The notes under the pieces were generated by a model that made no database searches, was not told the DNA's origin, and was given only the letters and a program-made list of their open reading frames with translations. The translations under genes were made by a program, and so were the position numbers. Source: Acidobacteriota bacterium (GTDB lineage: Bacteria > Acidobacteriota > UBA6911). From it: a stretch of 42,398 nt of DNA. How positions within the stretch are numbered: position 1 is the first letter of the stretch; every line of letters starts with the position of its first letter. The stretch covers positions 1 to 42,398 of the forward strand of contig JAFGIY010000099.1 of assembly GCA_016929335.1 (NCBI GenBank), read 5' to 3'. Below are positions 15,879 through 25,441 of this stretch, piece after piece.

Positions 15879-15925
15879 GCGAATTCCACGAATTCTCTAT
15901 CGGCTTAATTCGTGTAATTCGTCGC
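15879..15925. repeat. CCACGAATT-type inverted repeat at convergent gene ends
   Basis: GCGAATTCCACGAATT (15879-15894) faces AATTCGTGTAATTCGTCGC (15907-15925). It is the same motif as at 19374. It lies between the regulator stop and the chemoreceptor and overlaps the last codons of the latter (ELHELSR). It may serve as a bidirectional terminator. Confidence 0.6.
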
Positions 15926-17816
15926 TTTGAAACTGCGGCTCCGGGTAAGGACTGAATCCGCGTTCCCCATTGTACACATGATTCAGCTTGAAGGTGCCGA
16001 CCAGTTCCTGCATGACCGATGCCTGTGCATTCAGTTCATGGGCTGACGCAGCAGATTCCTGCGCCGTCGCGGCATTTTGCTGTGTCACGCTGCTCGCGCG
16101 TCCGACAGCGGAACTGATTTGCTGCGCACCGGAGAGCTGTTCATCCGATGCAATAGAGATTTCCTGCATGACCTGGCTGACCTTATTGATCTGGTCGTTG
16201 ATTTCCTGGAGATTTTTCAGCACCTCCTGGTTGATGGTGACTCCATCCCCGGCATTCCTGGCCGAATCCTCCAGCATATGAGCCGTATTTTTTGCGGCGT
16301 TCGCGCTTCGCATCGCCAGATTGCGGACCTCCTCCGCTACCACGGCAAATCCCTTGCCGGACTCCCCTGCACGGGCTGCTTCAACGGCGGCATTCAAAGC
16401 GAGAAGATTGGTTTGGAAAGCGATATCATCGATGGTTTTCACAATCTTCGCGGTTTCATCGGCGGAAGCTTTGATGCGGTCCATCGCCTCCGACAGGCGC
16501 TGCATGCTGGCAACTCCCTTGTCCGCGCTTTCGCGGGCGTCTTTTGAAAGCGTCGTAGCCTCACGCGCGAAGATGGTATTGCGTTGAATGACCTTCAGAA
16601 TGTCATCCAGGCGTTCTGAAACTTCCTGAAGAGCCCCGGCTTGCTCCGATCCTCCCAGCGAAAGGTTTTTGCTGCTGCTGCTGATTTCGGTTGAAGCATG
16701 CGCCACCTGCTCCGAAGCGGCTGCCACCTGATGCATCCCATCCGCCAGGTTGGAAATGGCCGTATCCAGAGTCTTCTTCATGATTGCATAGTCCCCGCGG
16801 TATTCGCCCTGCATCCGGGCTGTGAGATCACGCTGGGCGACCTTTTCAAGCGTTCGGGAGGCTTCCTGGATCGGCTGGACAATTTCATCCATCATCTGGT
16901 TTATTGCAGACACCAGGTTTCTATAAATTCCGTGAAATTTCTGGTCATTTCCGCGAACGTTCAGACGTCCGTCACGCATCGCCGCAAGCAGTCTGCTGAC
17001 TTCGTCCATCACGCTCTTGAGGGCGAGGAAATTCTTCGACAAAACATCTTTGTCCGATTTAACGGATATTTCTGCCGACAGATCTCCTTTATTAATAGCC
17101 TCTGCGGCCGCGGCAACATCCTTGAAATAATGAATAAGCTGCCGGAAAGAATCGGCCAGCCGGCCGATTTCATCATTGGATCGGATGGCGACTATTACCT
17201 CGGGATCCCCCTTGGCAATTCTCTCCGCCGCATTCTGAAGAGTAACAATAGGCTTGACCAGACGGGAGGCAAAAACGGAAAAGATCGTGCTCCCTACTAC
17301 AATGATCAGCAGACCTATGGCGGCAGCGATCAGACCGTTTGCTGCCACTTTGGCGTTCAAGGATTTCAGATTTATGCCCAGAATCACTTTCCCCAGCGAT
17401 TTGTCATCTCCAACCGGGACTTGAGTCAGAAGCAGATCGTCCAATTCCCAGGTCTTCTCCGATGTGTTCCGGGCCGCATTCAGTATTTCGCTCTGCTTTA
17501 GTCTGGCTTCCGCACCGCCGTATTCGGCAAATGAATTGCCCTGGGCATCCAGCACCAGCGCGAATTCGACGTCACCGACCGACTTAAGGCTGTTCAGAAC
17601 CTCATTGACGGCACTCGCATCCGAAAAACTAAGGCCGGCCTGGGAGCTGTGCGCAATGATTCCCGCTACCACCGAAGCCTTATCGGTCAGGTATTCTTTC
17701 ATTACCGACTTCTGACGAAGCGGGAAGAAGAACGATATGAACAGACCGACCAGCAGCAGTAGCAGCGCGGCCGCGGCAACCAGCTTTTGCTTTATGGAAA
17801 GTGTATCAAGTGTCAT
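15897..17816 (-). CDS. Methyl-accepting chemotaxis protein
   Basis: 639-aa transmembrane chemoreceptor. Helix TM1 spans about 10-31, a Cache-like periplasmic domain about 35-160, and TM2 about 160-185 ([19 protein letters not shown]). HAMP follows ([23 protein letters not shown]), with a second HAMP-like segment ([19 protein letters not shown]). The long cytoplasmic coiled coil has the conserved tip ([23 protein letters not shown], then [15 protein letters not shown]). No C-terminal NWETF-like pentapeptide is present, so adaptation would rely on other receptors or direct CheR/CheB binding. The 3' end overlaps a dispersed repeat. It lies 11 bases after the YfiR-like gene on the same strand, so the two are an operon. 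Confidence 0.95.
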   Translation of the reverse strand: MTLDTLSIKQKLVAAAALLLLLVGLFISFFFPLRQKSVMKEYLTDKASVVAGIIAHSSQAGLSFSDASAVNEVLNSLKSVGDVEFALVLDAQGNSFAEYGGAEARLKQSEILNAARNTSEKTWELDDLLLTQVPVGDDKSLGKVILGINLKSLNAKVAANGLIAAAIGLLIIVVGSTIFSVFASRLVKPIVTLQNAAERIAKGDPEVIVAIRSNDEIGRLADSFRQLIHYFKDVAAAAEAINKGDLSAEISVKSDKDVLSKNFLALKSVMDEVSRLLAAMRDGRLNVRGNDQKFHGIYRNLVSAINQMMDEIVQPIQEASRTLEKVAQRDLTARMQGEYRGDYAIMKKTLDTAISNLADGMHQVAAASEQVAHASTEISSSSKNLSLGGSEQAGALQEVSERLDDILKVIQRNTIFAREATTLSKDARESADKGVASMQRLSEAMDRIKASADETAKIVKTIDDIAFQTNLLALNAAVEAARAGESGKGFAVVAEEVRNLAMRSANAAKNTAHMLEDSARNAGDGVTINQEVLKNLQEINDQINKVSQVMQEISIASDEQLSGAQQISSAVGRASSVTQQNAATAQESAASAHELNAQASVMQELVGTFKLNHVYNGERGFSPYPEPQFQSDELHELSR

Positions 17817-17827
17817 GGGAATCTCAG

Positions 17828-18334
17828 CTATTGAATAATTTTGGCCAGTTGAAGGAGATTGGCTGAAATATCGTGGCCTTCTGCTTTCAGCTGTCCGAGA
17901 TGCACAACGATTTTAGGCTTATTGTCCTGAACGGAAAGTCCGACAGAGACATCGCCGGATTCAACCAGGGACGGAGTTCCCGTAATGGACAGGATCCCGT
18001 TTTTTTGACAGATCTGCTTTGTCCCGGATACTCCGGGCGTTATATACAACACATTCACGCCGGCAACAGAACTTGATAATTGGTCGGCTTTTGCCGCGCT
18101 GACATTTACGCCGGAATCCTTGAAAGCCTTGACAACCTGGTCTTTGACCGCTGCGGAGTTATCCGTAAAGGCCACAAGCATCTTGGGCGATCCGCCCTGG
18201 ATCGACTTGTCGTAATTGAAGACCTTTTTAAAGATAGCCACCTGCAATTCCGGCGGGACAGGCATGTCTCCGGCTACGGATGGCAGCAACAAGCAAAAGA
18301 CAACAAGGACAATTGCCAAATATTTTGACCTCAT
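17828..18334 (-). CDS. YfiR-family periplasmic protein
   Basis: 168-aa exported protein. The signal peptide is [22 protein letters not shown]. The remainder fits the YfiR/HmsC (DUF4154) pattern: an N-terminal helix ([16 protein letters not shown]), alternating strands and helices, then [20 protein letters not shown] and the closing [12 protein letters not shown]. In known cases YfiR is a periplasmic modulator of a membrane signalling protein such as the cyclase YfiN. Here its operon partner is a chemoreceptor with a Cache-like sensor, so it may modulate that receptor; this is inference. A single Cys, in QICQKNG, is present where YfiR relatives have redox-active Cys. Confidence 0.75.
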   Translation of the reverse strand: MRSKYLAIVLVVFCLLLPSVAGDMPVPPELQVAIFKKVFNYDKSIQGGSPKMLVAFTDNSAAVKDQVVKAFKDSGVNVSAAKADQLSSSVAGVNVLYITPGVSGTKQICQKNGILSITGTPSLVESGDVSVGLSVQDNKPKIVVHLGQLKAEGHDISANLLQLAKIIQ

Positions 18335-18736
18335 GGCTATCCGAATCTCCTATCTTAAAACCGAAACGCTATACATTGCCCAATATCGCCTGCGAGGTTG
18401 CTGCCGGTTGAATCCCTAAACGGCTATACGGCCCAGACTGAATGCTGGGAATGCTTTGAGGTGGTGCATTTGAAGCAGTAAAGATGTCGCTGAATCCGGA
18501 TATAAACAACCCTCGAGAATCTTTACGGTCATTCCTTCCAGCCAGTGCCGGGTATGGAAACCCAATCCACAGCGATACTTCTACTTCCAGTTCGTTTAAT
18601 CGGCAGATGAACGTACTCCTTTATGGTTTTAAAGACTCCCAACCGTACCCGCACAGCAAAAAGCCTAAAGTTGCACATCGATGGATTCGAAATGGAGAGG
18701 TATTGGCACCCGGCATTTCTCACAGGGAGGAATAGC
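18335..18736. other. Divergent intergenic region
   Basis: About 400 bases between the YfiR-like gene (minus) and the small exported protein (plus). The TTGGCACCC at 18702-18710 resembles a -24 sigma-54 box but lacks the -12 GC. No RNA gene or repeat was recognised. Confidence 0.35.
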
Positions 18737-19324
18737 ATGAAACCATTGATGTTGAGCTTGCTGCTGTTTACAGCTATGGCGGCATCCGAGGCCCGTGCGC
18801 AGGTAGACGTTCAGTACCAGCCGGAAATGGAAATTTTGGTACTGATGCTTAAGGAGAGCATTCCCCAGGACAACGCACTCCCGATGGTAAAGGTGAGGAT
18901 GGGCAAGATCCTGCTGCGCAATGGAGGGTTCGTGAAGGAACTCCCGGTGAAGCTCCAGGATTCGAAACTGCTCCCGCAATTGATGAAAGAACACTTCCGG
19001 CTCTATCGCGGTCCTAAACAATTCGGAATATATAAATACGTTTCCGTGCCGAATGGACAGAAGCCGAAGAAGAGCGATGATTACATCAGCGCCATTCCGA
19101 TCGACAGGGACGCAACAGTGCAGGCTATCACGGCGGAAACAAAGGAGCAGGCGGATATTTTGAATCTACTGAATATGTCCGTTGATGAAGCTTCAGCAGC
19201 TGTGCAGAATGAAACCAAACTGAACGAGTCGCTGGCACGAGCGGAGGCTGCAGAAATCGGCTTATTGAAAAATGGGAAATTGGATAAAACGCCTCTATTC
19301 TTCGTTCCCGTCAAGGCAAAATAA
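18737..19324 (+). CDS. Hypothetical exported protein
   Basis: 195-aa protein, family not recognised. The start at 18737 is set by GGGAGGAA seven bases upstream and by a clear signal peptide (MKPLMLSLLLFTAMAASEARAQ, cleavage after ARA). The mature part is about 173 residues, charged, without Cys, and ends in a helical region rich in Ala/Glu (VDEASAAVQNETKLNESLARAEAAEIGLLKN, split here for description only as a helix at about 145-180). It is a single gene with a palindromic terminator shared with the convergent glutamine synthetase gene. Confidence 0.65.
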   Translation: MKPLMLSLLLFTAMAASEARAQVDVQYQPEMEILVLMLKESIPQDNALPMVKVRMGKILLRNGGFVKELPVKLQDSKLLPQLMKEHFRLYRGPKQFGIYKYVSVPNGQKPKKSDDYISAIPIDRDATVQAITAETKEQADILNLLNMSVDEASAAVQNETKLNESLARAEAAEIGLLKNGKLDKTPLFFVPVKAK

Positions 19325-19373
19325 GCAGCGTAAAGCATTCCGGAATTTTCGCGCATTTGAGTTTTAAGATTTG

Positions 19374-19414
19374 GCCACGAATTGCACGAATTTCAATTTC
19401 GTGAAATTCGTGGC
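19374..19414. terminator. Palindromic CCACGAATT repeat acting as a shared terminator
   Basis: GCCACGAATTGCACGAATTT (19374-19393) faces its near-complement (19395-19414) with a one-base centre, leaving three mismatches in 20. It lies between convergent genes, 49 bases after one stop codon and 1 base before the other. It is the most complete copy of the dispersed CCACGAATT motif. Confidence 0.6.
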
Positions 19415-19415
19415 T

Positions 19416-21305
19416 TCAGAAGGGCGCAATGTTCTGTTTGTACTGCTGATAGAGATCCGTCAGCTCTTTCATCTTTTTGGACATCTCCAGCCGCAGCGCA
19501 GAAACGGACGCGTAGTCTTTGCAGGCGGCTGCGTTCCGGATGCGATGAAAGACAGAGATGCGGTCCACGTCATCCCGTGCAAGATCATCTTTGAGTTCCT
19601 GAATCTTTTCCCAGCGCTGCGCATCCAGGCGGTTCTCTCCCGGAAGACGCACGCAGGCGTGTACCGCCTTCGCATTCTCCGGCACGAGACGATCGGACAG
19701 TTCCGTCATCCAGTGAAGCAACATGGCATGGCGATAGGAGTATAGAACTTCCGGAGAGAACACATTATCGGCCTGCAATGCGGCCAATTTCTGCGGATGC
19801 AGATCCAGATTCTGAAGCGTCTCCCATACCGTAGCCGGCGGTTTGCCGAAGAGGGTATTCCGCTCCTCGTCTCCAAAATGCTCGAAGACATCCTCCTCGC
19901 TCCGGTACGCCCGGTCCTGTTCCAGATACGGATGAGGATCGCCGCGCTTCTTCGAAAAATCGATTTCCAGCTGGCCGCTGGTCCGGTCGCTGCGGGCAGC
20001 CCATGCCATGCCATCGAACATTGCCTGGTAAAAGGCGGCGAGAGCCAGATAGGTATTGGTATGCGGATTGGGAGAGCGCACTTCAAAACGCGTCGCAAGC
20101 GGATTATCCATATCCCGTACGAGGCCCGACAGAACGGTGCGATTCCTTGAAGGAAGCGTCACATCATGACCGACGGAGGCGACGATGCAGACCGGAGCTT
20201 CGAATCCGGGTTCCAGTCGGTTGAACGCATCATTGGAGGCTGTTACAAATGGGCCGACCGCCTCATAATTTCTTAAAAGGCCCATGAGCGCGCCCCAGCC
20301 TAATGGGCTGAGAAAATCGCGGCTCATGTCAACCGGAGTGAACAGATTCCTGCGTGTTCCGTCGTTCAATACCGCCATGATGCTGACGTGGGTATGCTCG
20401 CCGCTTCCCGCCACTCCCTCCATGGGCTTCGCCATAAAAGTGACTTCTAGGCCATGACGGCGGAACGTCTCTTTGATCATGATCCGCGCCAGCAGTTCAT
20501 TGTCTGCGGCCTGAAGAGCATCTGCGTATTTCCAGTCCACTTCCAGCTGTTCCATGATGCTGTCGAAATCTCCTTCGCCGCCTATAACCGCCTTAACGCC
20601 GCCCACCTCCTTGTGACCCATCTCAGGATTCAGCCCATAGCTCTCCAGAAGAGAAAGGGAATGCTCCAGCGCCGTGCGGACAGCCCCCTTGGTTCGCTTC
20701 CAGTAAGATTCCTGCAGTATCTGGGAAACGGCCAGCTTCTCCGTTGTGATGGTTGCGCCGGGAGTGCGCACCCAAAACTCCAGTTCTGTGGCGGCCGCGA
20801 GATCAAATCCCCGCACGGAATATGGATCGATGCCTGCCTGACGAGCCGCCTCCGGGCATTCCGCCAGAAGCGTCGACAGGCGCAGACTGAGAGATACCAT
20901 GGTTCGCTTCAGAATCGCGCGTGAATCAATAAGGCGGTCCCGGTGTTTCAGGAATGACGGGATGCGCAAGGTTCCCACGGGAAATCCCTTGTCGGAATCC
21001 AGATGCTCGTGATTGTAATCGACGTACCAGCGAACGGCTGGATCCGCGATCAAATCCACTTTGCCGTCATTGAGTGTTGCAATTCCGGGCAGAATAACGC
21101 TGGATCCGTCTGTCTGTACGCCTCCGGCAAGATACTCGTCGATATGAGAGAGAAAATGGCCTATCGGGATCTTCTCGTCGGTATCATTTCCTCCAAGATC
21201 CACAGCCGTCAGCGATGCGAAGCGGATTTCAGGATGAGCCTTGAGGCATTTGCGAAGACCGGCGGCATTCCGCTCCGTTTCGGGAATTACGTAGAGCAGC
21301 TTCAT
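19416..21305 (-). CDS. Glutamine synthetase family protein, large type
   Basis: 629-aa protein from the ATG at 21305 (AAAGGAT upstream). It is much longer than classical GlnA (about 470). The catalytic fold is clear: the Glu-metal strand ELEFWVRTPG, GHKEVGGVKAVIGGEGDFD, then GSGEHTHVSIM (the counterpart of GSGMHxHxS), a nucleotide and Arg segment (LPSRNRTVLSGLV) and FEVRSPNPHTNTYLALAAF near the usual RxPxxxxNPYLALA signature. An N-terminal about 100-residue domain (SSVILPGIATLNDGKVDLI) and a C-terminal about 150-residue helical extension are additional. It probably makes glutamine or a gamma-glutamylamide from glutamate, ATP and an amine. The transporter next to it raises the chance of an amine or amino-acid substrate; this is inference. 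It is encoded with that transporter and an esterase on one strand. Confidence 0.85.
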   Translation of the reverse strand: MKLLYVIPETERNAAGLRKCLKAHPEIRFASLTAVDLGGNDTDEKIPIGHFLSHIDEYLAGGVQTDGSSVILPGIATLNDGKVDLIADPAVRWYVDYNHEHLDSDKGFPVGTLRIPSFLKHRDRLIDSRAILKRTMVSLSLRLSTLLAECPEAARQAGIDPYSVRGFDLAAATELEFWVRTPGATITTEKLAVSQILQESYWKRTKGAVRTALEHSLSLLESYGLNPEMGHKEVGGVKAVIGGEGDFDSIMEQLEVDWKYADALQAADNELLARIMIKETFRRHGLEVTFMAKPMEGVAGSGEHTHVSIMAVLNDGTRRNLFTPVDMSRDFLSPLGWGALMGLLRNYEAVGPFVTASNDAFNRLEPGFEAPVCIVASVGHDVTLPSRNRTVLSGLVRDMDNPLATRFEVRSPNPHTNTYLALAAFYQAMFDGMAWAARSDRTSGQLEIDFSKKRGDPHPYLEQDRAYRSEEDVFEHFGDEERNTLFGKPPATVWETLQNLDLHPQKLAALQADNVFSPEVLYSYRHAMLLHWMTELSDRLVPENAKAVHACVRLPGENRLDAQRWEKIQELKDDLARDDVDRISVFHRIRNAAACKDYASVSALRLEMSKKMKELTDLYQQYKQNIAPF

Positions 21306-21326
21306 GTTTGTGCATCCTTTCAATAC

Positions 21327-21449
21327 ATCGGGGTCGGGGTCGCTATCGGAATCGGGGTTCGATGCGGGAGCTTTTCAAGTACTGCTATTTCAAACAGGAT
21401 TCGGTTTCCTAAATCGACCCCGATACCGACTCCGACCCCGACGCCGATT
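21327..21449. repeat. (RTCGGN)n hexamer inverted-repeat element
   Basis: The left arm (21327-21363) is built of six-base units such as GTCGGG and ATCGGA. The right arm (21413-21449) is its near-complement (GACCCCGATACCGACTCCGA and onward). A 49-base non-repetitive spacer lies between. The RNA or a cruciform could form a long imperfect stem. Related elements lie at 22942, 28157 and 36154. Confidence 0.7.
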
Positions 21450-21498
21450 GAATGCGAATAACTTTGTAAAAGGCGCCCATTCTCTATGGATAAATCCA

Positions 21499-22905
21499 CT
21501 ATGTGCTCGTTTGAAACAGCGTCGATATCTGCTGCCATATGGTCAGTGCTGCGAGAATCCCAAAAGCCACCGTTGCCCATATGAGGACTGCTAAACGATA
21601 GGACCGGACGCGAATGGGCCGGGGCAGGAACCGTCTGTTGATCACTATGAGCAGTGCCGAATAAAGACACATCATTGTCCCGCCTACCGAAGCGGATATG
21701 ACGAGCAGAGCAAGCGGCTGCGCAAGGCCGGTGAGAATGATCGCGCAGCCGATCGCAACGAGTCCCCATACGAGGAAAAAGTAAATGCGGCTTTCCGTGA
21801 TTCGTGAATCCGGCAGATAGGTTGATTTCAGAACGTCGGCCGCCAGCCTGCTCGTGTAATCGATGACGCCCATTGCGGCTCCGAACAGCGCGAATGCACC
21901 GATCGCCCAGAACAGCGTTCCGAACCAGGGCGCCACAATTGTCTGCAGGCGCTGCCCTTCAATCTGCAGAAACGCGACATTGTTGGGCAACCCGGGCCGG
22001 CCGAACAGAACGGAATGGGCCAGCATCGACGTGAAGATAATGGTGATCACCGTTACCAGAAAGAATGTGAACGTCTGTTCCATGTTGGCAAACCGCCACC
22101 AGCGCCGCCATCGAGCCATGTTAGTTTCGTTCGGTTCGAAGATGTAGCTGTTGTGCGTGGAAACGGCCTCTTCAGAGCCCGTGATCGGACTCACCAGACG
22201 CGGTATGTACCGCCCCATCCCGAATCCTTTATCGCGAATCCAGTTGCTCTGACAGAGATTTTGCCCGCCGCCGGCGCCCGCAAAAGCAATCGCGCCGAAC
22301 AACAGGGCGAATCCAAGCTCCGTCGGAAAGCTCCCGAAACTCGCAATGGCGGCGGGCATCGCCTCCCAGCTTTCCCTCGAAATGGCAAAGATGATCGACA
22401 GCAGAACAAGAAAGCTGACCGCAGCCACCTTCAGAAATATCAGCCGTTCAAGGGCCACGTACACAACCGGCGCCAGCGTAAGCGCTGCTCCGATGATCAG
22501 AAGCCCGATGACGGCAATGACAGCCGCGCTGCCTCCGCCGAACAGATACGTCACAAGCGTCGCCGAACTGAGCGCCCATCCCGGCCAGAGGTTTGCCAGA
22601 TAAACCATGAGAGCCAATACAACTCCCCAGTGCTTCCATACACGATTGAAACCGGTGAGTGCGGTTTCGCCCGTCGCCAGCGTATAGCGTTCAATTTCCA
22701 TATTCAGAAACAGCTGCGTGCCGACGCCGACGACGGCTCCCCATAGGAAAATCAATCCGACCTGCGAAGCGATGAAAGGCCATAGCACGAATTCGCCTGA
22801 AGAAAGGCCGACGCCGGCGCCAACAATCCCCGGCCCGACAATTCGCCAAAGGTTGAGTGGTGGATCGGGCAGATCCCGAACAAGAGGAGCTTGAATTGCT
22901 GGCAT
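21499..22905 (-). CDS. Nramp-related membrane transporter lacking metal-site motifs
   Basis: 468-aa integral membrane protein with about 11-12 helices, start at 22905 (AAAGGGA seven bases upstream). The helix pattern and glycine-rich TM1 (GPGIVGAGVGLSSGEF) place it in the Nramp/APC group. However, the metal-binding DPGN of TM1 is replaced by GLSSGE, and the MPH of TM6 is replaced by a GAGGGQNLCQSNW segment. It is therefore unlikely to move divalent metals and more likely carries another small solute or ion. TM regions include FIASQVGLIFLWGAVVGVG and FFLVTVITIIFTSMLAHSVL. It lies between glutamine synthetase and a carboxylesterase on the same strand, which suggests a catabolic or amine-related substrate. 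Confidence 0.75.
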   Translation of the reverse strand: MPAIQAPLVRDLPDPPLNLWRIVGPGIVGAGVGLSSGEFVLWPFIASQVGLIFLWGAVVGVGTQLFLNMEIERYTLATGETALTGFNRVWKHWGVVLALMVYLANLWPGWALSSATLVTYLFGGGSAAVIAVIGLLIIGAALTLAPVVYVALERLIFLKVAAVSFLVLLSIIFAISRESWEAMPAAIASFGSFPTELGFALLFGAIAFAGAGGGQNLCQSNWIRDKGFGMGRYIPRLVSPITGSEEAVSTHNSYIFEPNETNMARWRRWWRFANMEQTFTFFLVTVITIIFTSMLAHSVLFGRPGLPNNVAFLQIEGQRLQTIVAPWFGTLFWAIGAFALFGAAMGVIDYTSRLAADVLKSTYLPDSRITESRIYFFLVWGLVAIGCAIILTGLAQPLALLVISASVGGTMMCLYSALLIVINRRFLPRPIRVRSYRLAVLIWATVAFGILAALTIWQQISTLFQTST

Positions 22906-22941
22906 ATATTTCCCTTTATGCGACCATGCTGCAGGCAAACT

Positions 22942-22978
22942 ATATCGGAATCGGCATCCATATCGCTATCGGAATCGT
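22942..22978. repeat. Degenerate (RTCGGN)n hexamer repeat
   Basis: ATATCGGAATCGGC and CTATCGGAATCG, separated by CATCCATATCG, form an imperfect hexamer tract between the transporter and esterase genes. It is a single arm of the family seen at 21327 and 28157. Confidence 0.5.
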
Positions 22979-23003
22979 TCCCTGGAGTGCGGGAGCAACT
23001 TCA

Positions 23004-24536
23004 TTACGGCATGTTGGAGTACTCCAAAACTTCCAGACTCTCCCATACTCTGCGCTCTTGTTCGTACGGGGCTTCTTTAACGCGGCTGGTTTTATCAAAA
23101 ATCATGACTGCCCTTCCATTGCTGTACTGCGGCCACTCGCCCAGGCTTTTGCCGCTCGGATTGCCGGTGCGCGCAAAGCTGGTCCAGGCATCCTGCATTT
23201 CTTTCGAAAGCTTCTCCGCTTCCGGACCGCTCCCGCCGAATGAAGCATCATAGTTGCCGAAGACAAAACCGACCTCGAGAGCATGACAGGCGCCCAGACG
23301 GCCGCCGGCCGCCGGAGACTTCCAGCAGAACAGGTAGTTGTATCCGCCGGCGGCGTGCCTGCATTGAGCTTCTGCCACGCGGATGGCTGTTTTACGAAAC
23401 ATAACATCCGTGCTCAACGCCGAATAAATTTCGAACGGCGTCACAGACTCTCCCCGCGATGCTTTTGCGTTTCGATAGGTCTCGATCAGTTTCTCCGCAT
23501 CCCTTTCAACCACAAATTTTGCCGCCGCTTTGCGCAATCCCTCCTCGTCGATTCCATATACTTTTGGGGTCATCATAGAGAAAAGCTTGTCTTCTTCGAG
23601 GTTGGAGCCTACGAGAGTCGGGACCTTCAATCCGCGTCCGGCTTCGAGTGAGGTCAGAGGCAGCGAAGGCATCACCACACCGTCCGCTACCGGAATGACG
23701 GGTGCGCCTCCCTGACCCATTTTAGCGGCAACAATCTGCTGGGCCCGGAGCATTCTATCAAGGGGGAGCGATCGTATCGCCGGAATGTCGTCCGCTCGGA
23801 CCTCGACGGTTCTAAGGAATTCCCGAGCAATTTCAACGGACATATCCAACGGGCGGGCCATTTCTCCAACCGGGCTCTCAAGGATTGCTTTGTGGAACAG
23901 GCCGCGAGCTCCAGGCAAGGTTAACAGGCAGCCGACGCTCATAGCGCCGGCGGACTCACCGAAGACGGTTACATTATCCGGATCTCCGCCAAACGCTTCG
24001 ATGTTTTCCTTCACCCATCTGAGCGCAAGGATCTGGTCTTGAAGCCCTTCATTGCCTGTTGAGGGAATCCTGCCTTTTGTCAGTTCCCTTAAATTGAGGA
24101 AACCAAGAACTCCCAGGCGGTAGTTGATCGTCACAAGCACAATATTGCCGTCGGCGGCCAGTGTGCCGGTGCTGTACATCTGCATGGAGCCGGATCCCAT
24201 GCAGAAGGCTCCGCCGTGGATCCAGACCATAACCGGGCGCCGTGCATTGTCCAGGCCGGGAGTAAAGACATTCAGAAACAGGCAGCCCTCACTCTGCGGC
24301 TCCGGCTTTTCCGAAATGCCGGGCAGCGCCATTGCGTTTTGAGGAGCAATCGGCCCATAGGATTTCGCAGCTCTCACTCCCTGCCATGGCTGGAATGGCT
24401 GCGGCGGAAGCCATCTTAATGCGCCGATCGGGGGCGCCGCATAGGGCACGCCCTTGAATACATAGAGATTATCCTCCAGGACGCCTTCAAGTTCGCCGCA
24501 TGTTGTCTTAACAATTGCTCTATTCTGATTGTTCAT
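23004..24536 (-). CDS. Carboxylesterase type B (alpha/beta hydrolase)
   Basis: 510-aa type B carboxylesterase from the ATG at 24536 (AAGGAT seven bases before it). An extended start at 24599 would add a hydrophobic but unsupported leader. Family signatures are complete: YVFKGVPYAAPPIGALRW near the N-terminus, the oxyanion hole in VWIHGGAF (HGG 107-109), the nucleophile S195 in VFGESAGAMS, an acid in SNLEEDKLF, and His in GACHALEVGFVFGN. It hydrolyses carboxylic esters; the substrate cannot be told. No signal peptide is seen, so it should be cytoplasmic. It stands upstream of the transporter and glutamine synthetase on the same strand, with about 100 bases of repeat between, so co-transcription is possible. 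Confidence 0.92.
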   Translation of the reverse strand: MNNQNRAIVKTTCGELEGVLEDNLYVFKGVPYAAPPIGALRWLPPQPFQPWQGVRAAKSYGPIAPQNAMALPGISEKPEPQSEGCLFLNVFTPGLDNARRPVMVWIHGGAFCMGSGSMQMYSTGTLAADGNIVLVTINYRLGVLGFLNLRELTKGRIPSTGNEGLQDQILALRWVKENIEAFGGDPDNVTVFGESAGAMSVGCLLTLPGARGLFHKAILESPVGEMARPLDMSVEIAREFLRTVEVRADDIPAIRSLPLDRMLRAQQIVAAKMGQGGAPVIPVADGVVMPSLPLTSLEAGRGLKVPTLVGSNLEEDKLFSMMTPKVYGIDEEGLRKAAAKFVVERDAEKLIETYRNAKASRGESVTPFEIYSALSTDVMFRKTAIRVAEAQCRHAAGGYNYLFCWKSPAAGGRLGACHALEVGFVFGNYDASFGGSGPEAEKLSKEMQDAWTSFARTGNPSGKSLGEWPQYSNGRAVMIFDKTSRVKEAPYEQERRVWESLEVLEYSNMP

Positions 24537-24761
24537 ACAATTATCCTTATAAAAACCGATCGCATGCACTGCGACAAAATAGCACACCACACCGACCATT
24601 TGACAAACTGAAAAGGGTGTCCTAGAAAACGTCTTTTTTTGAGGTTGACTTCGTCTGAATGCCCCTTAATGATAGATGAAAAGCAATCCCTCGGAAGCTT
24701 GCGCGGGAATTATGGGGCGCAAGACGAAATGTATTTTTTAGCCATCATCGGGGAGGGAATA

Positions 24762-25388
24762 ATGGATTCACAAACTGAAGAAACCAAAAACGAAATTGCG
24801 AAGAGTTCCAACGAATCGTTGGAAGCCCCGCAAGAATCCCGGCATAAGTGGTCCGCGCTGTTTCTTTCAAACTGGCGGCTCAAAGGCGCCCTGATCCTTA
24901 TGCTGCTGATCGCCGGCATGTACGGATGGAAAAATCTCGCGGTAAAAAAGGTGGAAAAAGAAACGGAGAAACAGGCAGCGAAACTCACGGAAACAACCGG
25001 GCAGATTCTAATGGAAAAGAACCGGGCGCTTCTTCGCATGACCGCCATCCCTCTGTCATGGGTAGTGCGAATGGAAATGCCCAAGGGCAATTATGACAAT
25101 ATCGACCAGTACTTCAAACAGATCATAAAGGAAGACAGATTCAAAGTGATCCTGCTGGCCGGAACCGACGGGAAGATAATGGTGGCCACCGACAGAAGAA
25201 TGGAGGGCGCCGATCTGTCTCAGTATTACCCCGCTTCCCTTCTGGAACAATATGAAACCACCGTCAGCGAGCTCAACAGCGAAGAGCTGATCGTCGCAGC
25301 ACCCGTGATCGGTCTGACAAGCAAACTGGGAGTGCTGGTCATGGTTTACCCTATGGAGAATGCGGATCAGAAGCGGATAAAACCCTAA
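24762..25388 (+). CDS. Membrane-anchored extracytoplasmic sensor-like protein
   Basis: 208-aa protein from the ATG at 24762, chosen for GGGAGGG just upstream; a longer frame from 24639 has no ribosome site. An acidic cytoplasmic N-terminus (1-38) leads to one membrane helix (about 41-56; GALILMLLIAGMYGW). A charged helix (KKVEKETEKQAAKL) and a single Cache/PDC-like domain follow (about 80-200; FKVILLAGTDGKIMVATDRR ... LSQYYPASLLEQYETTV ... EELIVAAPVIG). There is no output domain after it, so it would act with a partner. The SLC13 permease gene begins 53 bases downstream, which suggests it senses a solute for that transporter or the MscS channel. Confidence 0.65.
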   Translation: MDSQTEETKNEIAKSSNESLEAPQESRHKWSALFLSNWRLKGALILMLLIAGMYGWKNLAVKKVEKETEKQAAKLTETTGQILMEKNRALLRMTAIPLSWVVRMEMPKGNYDNIDQYFKQIIKEDRFKVILLAGTDGKIMVATDRRMEGADLSQYYPASLLEQYETTVSELNSEELIVAAPVIGLTSKLGVLVMVYPMENADQKRIKP

Positions 25389-25441
25389 CCGCTTTGCCGA
25401 AATTGCGTTGACTCCCTATTTATTCCGATGCAGGCGGCGAT

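Noticed and set aside
18702..18725. A possible sigma-54 promoter (TTGGCACCC) before the exported protein gene
   Set aside because: The -24 half is good, but the -12 GC element is absent at the required spacing.
21327..21449. Hexamer repeats considered as a CRISPR array
   Set aside because: The units are 6 bases long and contiguous, without unique spacers, and no cas gene is in the window.
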